A stretch of DNA of 64,000 nucleotides from Lentzea flava (GTDB taxonomy: Bacteria; Actinomycetota; Actinomycetes; Mycobacteriales; Pseudonocardiaceae). A model generated the notes under the pieces. The model saw only the letters and a program-made list of their open reading frames with translations, was not told the DNA's origin and ran no database searches. The translations under genes were made by a program, and so were the position numbers. Location: NCBI RefSeq assembly GCF_014648475.1, contig NZ_BMRE01000001.1:124001-188000 (forward strand), written 5' to 3'. Shown here piece by piece: positions 58,071 through 64,000 of this stretch; position 1 is the first letter of the stretch; every line of letters starts with the position of its first letter.

Positions 58071-59258
58071 CTCGTCGTAGTCCTTCACGCGCATCGAGTC
58101 GTGCAGCCGCACGCCCTTCGAGTTGAGCTTCGCCAGCGGCCGCACCACCCACGACGGCAACGACGTCACCAGCTGCGCGCCCCGCGTCAGCGCCCACACA
58201 CCGGCCCGCGTCGACGGGATCAGCGTCTTCGCCACCCCCAGCGCGAACTTCCTGCTCGCGTGGACGATGTCGCGCATCTCGTTCTCGTAGCGCGCGAAGG
58301 CCGCCGCGTAGTCGTCGGTGTGCGCCAGCTCGCCGGCCAGCACGTAGGCGCCCAGCACCGCGAGGCTCGTGCTGCCGCCGATCGCCGGGCCCGGGCAGTA
58401 GGCCGCGTCGCCGACCAGGGCGACCCGCCCGCGCGACCAGCTGTCGTCGCGCAGCTGCGTGATCGAGTCGAAGTAGAACACCCGATCGCTGTCGAGGTAC
58501 TCGAGCCAGCCGTCGACCTCGGGGTTCAGGTTCTCGAACGCCGCGCGCAGCAGCTGCTTCTGCCGCGCGACGTCGCGGTGGTGGTAGTCGAGCTCTTCGG
58601 CGGTGCGGAACAGGAACACCGCACGCGCGTCGTCGATGTGCCTCGCCCCGTACACCGCCGCACTGCGACCAGGCCCGATGTGCCCGCTCATGGCGCCGGG
58701 GACACCCAGCTCCCGCGGCACTGACAACACCGCCAGGTACGCCCCGGTGAACGTCTTCGCGACCTCGCCGAACACCAGCCGCCGCACGGTGGAGTGCAAC
58801 CCGTCGGCGCCGATGACGAGGTCGAACCGGCGCGGCGCCCGCGTCTCGAACGTGACCTCGCCGTCCGGCCCGATGGACGTGATCGAGTCGCCGAACAGGT
58901 ACTCGACGTCCGCGCGTCCAGCGTCGTAGTAGATCTCGCTCAGGTCGTCGCGCATCACCTCGACGTGCCGGTCGGACGCGGCCGCGAACAGCTTCGTCAC
59001 GTCGGCGCTGATCGGCGTGCGCGTTCCCTCGCGCACGAACGTGATCCGCTCGGTCCCGGTCGCCAGCGACTCGATGCGCTCGAGCACGCCCATGCGTTCG
59101 GAGATGTCCATGGCGGGCTTGAACAGGTCGACCGCGTGCCCGCCGGTCTTGCGCAGCACCGGCGACCGCTCGACCACCGTCACCTCGTGCCCGTACCGGG
59201 TGAGCCAGTACGCCAGCACGGGCCCGGCGATGCTCGCACCGGAAACGAGAATGCGCAC
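58041..59258 (-). CDS. FAD-dependent monooxygenase (PHBH/UbiH type)
   Basis: 405 residues. N-terminal FAD fold MRILVSGASIAGPVLAYWLT, a conserved DLVIGADGLHSTVRRLV and the GD motif VALVGDAAYCPGPAIGGST. Aromatic or polyketide hydroxylase class; substrate unknown. It is divergent from the TetR gene with two long repeated operators between. Its last codons lie within a perfect palindrome. Confidence 0.92.
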   Translation of the reverse strand: MRILVSGASIAGPVLAYWLTRYGHEVTVVERSPVLRKTGGHAVDLFKPAMDISERMGVLERIESLATGTERITFVREGTRTPISADVTKLFAAASDRHVEVMRDDLSEIYYDAGRADVEYLFGDSITSIGPDGEVTFETRAPRRFDLVIGADGLHSTVRRLVFGEVAKTFTGAYLAVLSVPRELGVPGAMSGHIGPGRSAAVYGARHIDDARAVFLFRTAEELDYHHRDVARQKQLLRAAFENLNPEVDGWLEYLDSDRVFYFDSITQLRDDSWSRGRVALVGDAAYCPGPAIGGSTSLAVLGAYVLAGELAHTDDYAAAFARYENEMRDIVHASRKFALGVAKTLIPSTRAGVWALTRGAQLVTSLPSWVVRPLAKLNSKGVRLHDSMRVKDYDERQGAGIPAP

Positions 59259-59269
59259 GTCAGTCCCCC

Positions 59270-59291
59270 CTTACTTAACGGTCGGTAAGTG
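59270..59291. promoter_or_regulatory. TetR operator candidate, left half-pair
   Basis: CTTACTTAACGG then TCGGTAAGTG. Internally it carries ACTTA/TAAGT arms. It is the reverse complement of the element at 59314-59335 with one mismatch in 22, placed just before the monooxygenase start. Confidence 0.7.
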
Positions 59292-59313
59292 CTTGCCCGC
59301 GAGCCTAGCACCA

Positions 59314-59335
59314 CACTTACCAACCGTTAAGTAAG
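59314..59335. promoter_or_regulatory. TetR operator candidate, right half-pair
   Basis: CACTTACCAA then CCGTTAAGTAAG, the inverted partner of the site at 59270-59291. It ends 8 bases before the TetR start, so the regulator would control both itself and the monooxygenase. Confidence 0.7.
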
Positions 59336-59343
59336 ATTCGCTC

Positions 59344-59880
59344 GTGGCCAAGCCCTCCGACACCAAGCAGCGCATCCTGCAGACCGCGCGGGAGCTGTTC
59401 GCGAGCAAGGGCGTGCAGCAGACCAGCCTGCAGGAGATCGCCGACCGCCTCGGCATCACCAAACCCGCGCTCTACTACCACTTCTCCTCACGGGAGGAGC
59501 TGGTCCGCAGCATCATCACCCCGCTGCTCGACGACGGCGAGGAGTTCATCGCGCGGATGGAGGCCCGCGAGGACGTGCAGCCCCGCGAACTGCTCGAGGG
59601 CTTCTTCGACTTCCACCACCGCCACCGCGCCGGCATCCTGCTGCTGCTCACCGAGATGACCACCCTCGCCGAGCTCGGCCTGGTCGACATGGTTCTGTCG
59701 TGGCGCTCCCGCCTGACCCAGCTCATCTTCGGCCCGACCCCGACGCTGCAGCAGGAAGCGCGCGGGGTGCTGGCGCTCGGCGGGATGCAGGACTGCACCA
59801 TGCAGTTCCCCGACGCCCCGGTGGACGAGCTGCGCGCCGCGACCGTCCAGGCCGCGTGGGACGCCCTGGGCCTGGACTGA
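59344..59880 (+). CDS. TetR family regulator of the monooxygenase
   Basis: 178 residues from GTG 59344. The HTH is TSLQEIADRLGITKPALYYHFSSREELVRS, among the most typical in the family. A helical ligand domain follows. It is divergent from the FAD monooxygenase with two matching operators between. This is the common layout of an efflux/monooxygenase switch induced by the enzyme's substrate. Confidence 0.95.
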   Translation: MAKPSDTKQRILQTARELFASKGVQQTSLQEIADRLGITKPALYYHFSSREELVRSIITPLLDDGEEFIARMEAREDVQPRELLEGFFDFHHRHRAGILLLLTEMTTLAELGLVDMVLSWRSRLTQLIFGPTPTLQQEARGVLALGGMQDCTMQFPDAPVDELRAATVQAAWDALGLD

Positions 59881-59895
59881 GATCAGGCTCCGGCA

Positions 59896-60681
59896 TCAGG
59901 CTCCGGCACCGCCGTCGACCGGCACGATCGCGCCGGTGACCATCGAGGCCCGGTCGCTGAGCAGCCACGCCGCCACCTCGGCCACCTCCCGCGGCTCGGC
60001 CATGCGTCCGAGCGGAATCGCCGTGGTCACCTGATCGAGGATGCCGGGGGTCGCCGCCTCCCACGCATCGATCATCGCCGTCGCGGTGCCGCCGGGCGTG
60101 ATGCCGTTGACCCGGATGCCGTCACGGGCCCAGCTCACCGCCGCGGTCTCGGTGATGCTGTTGAGCGCGCGTTTCATGGCGCCGTACGCGGGCAGCGCCG
60201 GGTTCGCGCGGCGGCTGCCGATGCTGGAGGTGTTCACGATCGCCCCGCCACCGGAGCGTCGCATGAGCGCGGCCTCGGCGGTCATGGCGACCCAGTGCGA
60301 CCGGAAGTTCACCGCGAACTGCTCGTCGACGTCCTCGTCACTCGTGGTGTCGAGCGGGCCGGGACGCTGGATCGTCGCACCGTTGTTGAAGGCACCGTCG
60401 AGCCGTCCGTGCAGCTGCTCGACCCGATCGACCGCCGCGCGGATGCTCGCCCGATCGGCCAGATCCAGCCCGACGGCGTCGGCGACGCCTCCGCCGGCGC
60501 GGATCTCGGCGACCACGCGGTCGAGCGCGTCCGTGTCACGGGCGGCGAGCACGACGGCGGCGCCCTCGGAGGCGCACAGCCGGGCCGCCGCCGCCCCGAT
60601 GCCGCGGCTGGCGCCGGTGATGAACACGACCTTGCCGCTCAGCAGGCCGGCAGGTGTGCTGCCGATGTTGTCGTTCGTCAT
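59896..60681 (-). CDS. SDR family oxidoreductase
   Basis: 261 residues from ATG 60681. Cofactor motif TGASRGIGAAAARLCAS, NN-x-A-like FNNGATIQRP, Ser in IVNTSSIGSRR, Y-x3-K in LPAYGAMKRAL and C-terminal GAIVPVDGGAGA. Typical FabG-like SDR. It is divergent from the XRE regulator (86 bases between starts), which may control it. The 3' end is 15 bases from the convergent TetR gene. Confidence 0.92.
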   Translation of the reverse strand: MTNDNIGSTPAGLLSGKVVFITGASRGIGAAAARLCASEGAAVVLAARDTDALDRVVAEIRAGGGVADAVGLDLADRASIRAAVDRVEQLHGRLDGAFNNGATIQRPGPLDTTSDEDVDEQFAVNFRSHWVAMTAEAALMRRSGGGAIVNTSSIGSRRANPALPAYGAMKRALNSITETAAVSWARDGIRVNGITPGGTATAMIDAWEAATPGILDQVTTAIPLGRMAEPREVAEVAAWLLSDRASMVTGAIVPVDGGAGA

Positions 60682-60767
60682 GGACAACAGCGTCACGCCC
60701 GGCCCGGACCGCAGGCAGGCACAACCGGTACCAGGCTCCGCCGCCCCGCACCGGGCAGACTCGGCGT

Positions 60768-61619
60768 ATGGACAAGCAGGAGCTCGCAGGGTTTCTCCGC
60801 AGCCGCCGCGAACGGCTCCAGCCGCAGGACGTCGGCCTGCCCACCGGACCACGACGCCGCACACCGGGCCTGCGCCGCGAGGAGGTCGCGGTGCTCGCGC
60901 ACATCTCGACCGAGTACTACGTCCGCCTCGAACAGGGCCGGGCGCCGCGGCCGTCGGGCGAGGTCCTGGCCGGGCTCGCCACGGCGCTGCGGCTCACCGA
61001 CGCCGAGTCGGACCACCTGCACGTCCTCGCCGGCACCGCACCGGCCACCACCAGGGCACTCCGGCGCGACGTCCGCCCCAGCATCCTCGCCCTGCTCGAA
61101 CGGCTGCCGCAGACCGCCGCGTTCGTGATCTCCGCCGCGTTCGAGGTGCTCGCGTGGAACGATCTGGCCGCCGCGCTCATGGAGGACTTCGCCGCGCTCG
61201 CCCCGCACGACCGCAACCTCGCACGCCGGGCGTTCCTCGGCCCACCGGACACCCCGCTGTACGGGATCTCCGACGCGGCCGAGTTCCGCCACCACGTCGT
61301 CATGCAGCTGCGCTCCGCCCTCGCCCGCTACCCTGCCGACCCCGCGCTGACCGCCCTCGTCGACGAGCTCCGCGACACCAGCACCGACTTCGCCCGGCTG
61401 TGGGAACGGCACGACGTGCAGGCCGCACCGGTGCTCACCAAGACGTTCCACCACGCGGTCGTCGGCAAGATCACCGTCGACTGCGACTCGCTCCAGCTCA
61501 CCGACCGCGATCAGCACCTCGTGCTCTACAGCGCACCGCAGGGATCCGCCGACGCCGACGCTCTGGCGCTTCTCGCGATAGCCAGGGGGAGCGCGATCAC
61601 GCCCTCCGCGCGGCCATAG
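60768..61619 (+). CDS. XRE-family regulator with MmyB-like ligand domain
   Basis: 283 residues from ATG 60768. HTH_31-type N-terminus (FLRSRRERLQPQDVGLPTGP, RREEVAVLAHISTEYYVRLE) and a C-terminal MmyB-like ligand-binding domain (WNDLAAALMEDFAALAPHDR, LYSAPQGSADADALALL). In actinobacteria such genes very often sit divergent from an SDR or oxidoreductase they regulate, as here. Confidence 0.93.
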   Translation: MDKQELAGFLRSRRERLQPQDVGLPTGPRRRTPGLRREEVAVLAHISTEYYVRLEQGRAPRPSGEVLAGLATALRLTDAESDHLHVLAGTAPATTRALRRDVRPSILALLERLPQTAAFVISAAFEVLAWNDLAAALMEDFAALAPHDRNLARRAFLGPPDTPLYGISDAAEFRHHVVMQLRSALARYPADPALTALVDELRDTSTDFARLWERHDVQAAPVLTKTFHHAVVGKITVDCDSLQLTDRDQHLVLYSAPQGSADADALALLAIARGSAITPSARP

Positions 61620-61742
61620 GATTCAGCCACACACCTCAGGGTTCACCGCCGCGGATCAGATGAGAACCGGCTCTCGAAACCGGTCTCACTTCCCGTGAAC
61701 GCGAGGTAGGGTCCGGAAGCCGAGAATCACGCGGGGAGAGAC

Positions 61743-62507
61743 ATGCGCGCCGTCGAGATCAGACCTGGGGTCCGGATCCGCTGGGTCGAAGTGCCGGGCG
61801 ACACGCCCGCTCGCGTCTACCTGCACGGCCTCGGCGCCTCGTCGGCGCCCTACTACGCCGAAGCCGTCGCCCACCCGCTGCTCGCCGGCCGCCGCAGCCT
61901 GATGATGGACATGCTCGGCTTCGGCATCAGCGACCGCCCCACCGGCTTCGCCTACTCCCTGGAGGGCCACGCCGACGCCCTCGCCGTCGCGCTCGCGAAG
62001 ATCGGCCTGCGCCGCAGCGAGATCATCGGCCACAGCATGGGCGGCGCCGTCGCCATCGTGCTCGCCGCCCGCCACCCCGAGATGGTGCGCTCGCTCGTCC
62101 TCGTCGACCCCCACGTCGACCCCGCCACACCCGCGCTCGGCGCACCCGGCAGCCGGGGCATCGCCGCCTACGGCGAAGCCGACTTCCTCTCCCACGGCTT
62201 CGACCGCGTGCTGCGCGACGTCGGCCCGCACTGGGCGGCCACCATGCGCATGGCCGGCCGGGAAGCCCTCTACCGCAGCGCCGTCGACCTCGTCCGCGGC
62301 ACGTCCCCGACGATGCGGAAACTGCTGATGGAACTGGAGATCCCGCGCGTCTTCCTGCACCCGGAGGACGCCCCGCCCCGCGGCGCCCGCGAACTGGCCG
62401 CGGCCGGTGTCCAGATCATCTCGGTGCCGAACACCGGCCACAACATCATGATCGACAACGTCGAGGGCTTCGCCCGCGCGGTCGCCCAGCAGCGCCTGTC
62501 GGTCTAG
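61743..62507 (+). CDS. Alpha/beta hydrolase
   Basis: 254 residues. RVYLHGLGASSAPYYAEAVA carries the oxyanion HG, nucleophile S98 in IIGHSMGGAVA, and the His in VPNTGHNIMIDNVEGF. Esterase-like or hydrolytic role; substrate unknown. GGGGAG precedes ATG 61743 by 4-5 bases. It converges with the small secreted protein, with only 7 bases between stops. Confidence 0.92.
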   Translation: MRAVEIRPGVRIRWVEVPGDTPARVYLHGLGASSAPYYAEAVAHPLLAGRRSLMMDMLGFGISDRPTGFAYSLEGHADALAVALAKIGLRRSEIIGHSMGGAVAIVLAARHPEMVRSLVLVDPHVDPATPALGAPGSRGIAAYGEADFLSHGFDRVLRDVGPHWAATMRMAGREALYRSAVDLVRGTSPTMRKLLMELEIPRVFLHPEDAPPRGARELAAAGVQIISVPNTGHNIMIDNVEGFARAVAQQRLSV

Positions 62508-62514
62508 CCCGCGA

Positions 62515-62928
62515 TCAGCAGTCGCGGTTGGTGTACGCGCTCCACCCGTCCTCACCCAGCGACACGACGCCGAGCGCACGCGTGCACCGGCCCGTCGTGT
62601 TCGTCGGCGAGGACCACACCTCGCGCTGGTCGAGCCGCCCGAACACCTTGCCGTGGTCCTTGCCGTCGCTGGTCGTCTCGACAGCGGTCGTGACGTGGAA
62701 GAGGTCGTGCTTCGCGGCCCAGTCCGCCCACACGAACACGTAACTCCAGTTCTTGCCACACCCCGCGAACTGCTTCACCGACGCGGCGGTCTGCCCGCCC
62801 ATCTTCACGTACGCGGTCGGTCCGAGCTGGTAGGCCGACGCGCAGCCCGGCGGGGTCTCGGCGTGCGCGACGCCGGGTGCGAACAGTCCCGCCACCGCGG
62901 CGGCGACGATCAGCAGTGCCTTCTTCAT
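62515..62928 (-). CDS. Small secreted protein, unnamed
   Basis: 137 residues from ATG 62928. Signal peptide MKKALLIVAAAVAGLFAPGV ending AHA. The mature part has four Cys residues (PPGCASAYQ, FAGCGKNW, TGRCTRAL, NRDC), likely two disulfides, and repeated Trp/Tyr. It resembles other small exported actinobacterial proteins without known function. Confidence 0.75.
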   Translation of the reverse strand: MKKALLIVAAAVAGLFAPGVAHAETPPGCASAYQLGPTAYVKMGGQTAASVKQFAGCGKNWSYVFVWADWAAKHDLFHVTTAVETTSDGKDHGKVFGRLDQREVWSSPTNTTGRCTRALGVVSLGEDGWSAYTNRDC

Positions 62929-62971
62929 GATCAGCACTCTGGCAGCGGCCGCTGACACCGCCCTGACACCG

Positions 62972-63742
62972 TCAGCGGCCCCAGTGTGACGGCCGGGTCA
63001 ACGCCGCGGGAAGCTTCGTCCGAGCGTTCCCCCGCGCCGCGTTGACCTGCGGCTGCGTCAGGAACAGGCACGTGCTCAGGTCCGCGCTCGACAGCTCGGC
63101 GCCCCGCAGGTCGGCGCCGATCATGTCCGCCCGCGACAGGTCCGCGTTCGTGAGATCCGCACCGATCAGGTAGGCGCCGCGGAAGTCGGCGTTGCTCAGG
63201 TTCTTGTTCCGCATCCGCGCGCCGATCAGGTCCGCGCCCCGGTACGACTTCGCACTCGCCCGCAGCCGCTCGCTCGTGCGCAACAGCAACACGTTGACCT
63301 TCGCGCGCACCTCCGCCACGTCCAGCGCGAGGATGTCGTCCGGCCCGGCGACCGCGTGCCGCTCGACCTCGGCGAAGGCGTCGTCGAGATCCGCGTGCGG
63401 GTCGAGGCGGCGGGCCTCGGCGAGGTACCAGAGCAGCTCGTGCAGCTGCCGCACGACGGGGAACACCGCGAACATCTTCTGCCGCTCGCCGGTGCGCCAG
63501 TCGTTGCCGCGGAACACCGTCTGCGACACCCGCTGACCCGCACCGAAGCAGTCGTAGACCGTGCAGCCGGGATAGCCCTTCTGCCGCAGCTGGTCGTGGA
63601 TGCCGCAGCGGTGGTCGGCCAGCAGGTTGCGGCACGGTGTCCCGGCGTCCTTGGTGGCCGCGAAGTCCGCCGACTTCGCGAACGGCAGCGCGACGCAGCA
63701 CAACCCGAAGCAGTTGGCGCAGTCGCCCTTCAGCTCGTCCAT
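62972..63742 (-). CDS. Pentapeptide repeat protein with N-terminal Cys-rich domain
   Basis: 256 residues from ATG 63742 (GTG 63745 adjoining). The N-terminus CANCFGLCCVALPF plus PCRNLL, RCGIH and CTVYDCF gives nine Cys in ~65 residues, possibly a metal or Fe-S site. Residues ~165-245 have about fourteen A(D/N)L units (GADLTNADLSRADMIGADL). A common but uncharacterised actinobacterial architecture. Confidence 0.85.
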   Translation of the reverse strand: MDELKGDCANCFGLCCVALPFAKSADFAATKDAGTPCRNLLADHRCGIHDQLRQKGYPGCTVYDCFGAGQRVSQTVFRGNDWRTGERQKMFAVFPVVRQLHELLWYLAEARRLDPHADLDDAFAEVERHAVAGPDDILALDVAEVRAKVNVLLLRTSERLRASAKSYRGADLIGARMRNKNLSNADFRGAYLIGADLTNADLSRADMIGADLRGAELSSADLSTCLFLTQPQVNAARGNARTKLPAALTRPSHWGR

Positions 63743-63752
63743 CACGATCAGC

Positions 63753-64000
63753 CTACGACGTCGCTTCCGGCGCGGCTTTCACAGTCCAGGTGAACGTGGT
63801 CGTCGCGGTCAGCTTGGTCTTCGCGCTCTGGACCTTCACCGTGATCGGATATTCGTCGGGAGTGTCTCCGACGGTGCCGGTGATCACGCCTTTCGTCTCG
63901 TCGGCGATCTTGACGTCACCCACCGCGGCCAAGCCCTCGGCCGTGAACTTCAGGTCGTCCGCGCCTTCGGCGGTGATGGTGATCGGTTTGATCTCCTCGC
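63753..64000 (-). CDS. Putative Ig-like (He_PIG) domain protein, C-terminal fragment
   Basis: The last 81 codons of a gene that starts beyond the window. The frame reads EEIKPITITAEGADDLKFTA, GVITGTVGDTPDEYPITVKV and ends TFTWTVKAAPEATS, matching the strand pattern of cadherin-like/He_PIG domains on secreted or cell-surface proteins. The rest is unknown. Confidence 0.7.
   Translation of the reverse strand, partial: EEIKPITITAEGADDLKFTAEGLAAVGDVKIADETKGVITGTVGDTPDEYPITVKVQSAKTKLTATTTFTWTVKAAPEATS

Noticed and set aside
61660..61690. TGAGAACCGG / CCGGTCTCA hairpin before the alpha/beta hydrolase
   Set aside because: A bulged, short stem in a gap of ~120 bases. It could be an operator or terminator but has no further support.

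Overview
This is chromosomal DNA of a high-G+C actinomycete. A filamentous Pseudonocardiales-type genome (Lentzea, Saccharothrix or Amycolatopsis-like) is my best guess. The evidence is the extreme C/G third positions, frequent GTG/TTG starts, actinobacterial orphan families (DUF3090, SCO1664, DUF3097), an ECF42 sigma factor with its YCII partner, a SARP-type ATPase regulator, and a Ku/split-LigD repair operon. I see no rRNA, tRNA, CRISPR array, insertion sequence or prophage. The window opens inside an S9 peptidase gene and closes inside a gene for an Ig-like surface protein.

The central landmark is a 28-bp site at 32913-32940. Read on the minus strand, it agrees at every position with the actinobacterial dif consensus as I remember it, so the window should span the replication terminus. 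A G-rich heptamer, GGGGGAG, supports this independently. All 10 copies I found left of the site lie on the plus strand, and 7 of 8 right of it lie on the minus strand, so almost all point at dif regardless of gene direction, as FtsK-orienting (KOPS-like) sequences do. Just right of dif lie a large imperfect palindrome (32988-33046), a second element with the same palindromic core (33191-33218), and a tyrosine recombinase gene with a full catalytic set (33241-34218). A Ku - LigD ligase - LigD polymerase operon follows (34286-37424).

Left arm (1-32.5 kb). A housekeeping stretch (DUF3090, SCO1664, DUF3097, NfeD-like, SPFH) is interrupted by a KAP P-loop NTPase fused to a degenerate nucleosidase-like domain. 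Next come a YCII/ECF42 pair, an amidase, secreted and pentapeptide proteins, a sucrase-ferredoxin gene with an iron-box-like site, a PadR unit, a 2OG oxygenase, a ZIP transporter, a divergent epoxide hydrolase/WYL regulator pair, a NACHT NTPase abutting a shortened cadD, a TetR-controlled dehydrogenase with three matching operators, two tandem luciferase-like oxidoreductases and a 5'-truncated DinB gene.

Right arm (37.4-64 kb). This holds a tandem GrpB protein, a GlxA-type regulator opposite a cupin, a large SARP/AfsR-like regulator, and a dipeptide ABC transporter operon with a divergent DppA D-aminopeptidase and an M20 peptidase. A second, mirror-image WYL/epoxide hydrolase module follows. 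Next are a 99-bp hairpin, two DinB genes with a methyltransferase, a secreted M14 carboxypeptidase, a TetR/FAD-monooxygenase pair with two long operators, an SDR/XRE pair, an alpha/beta hydrolase, and small secreted or pentapeptide proteins. Most operons are one to three genes and divergent promoters are common.
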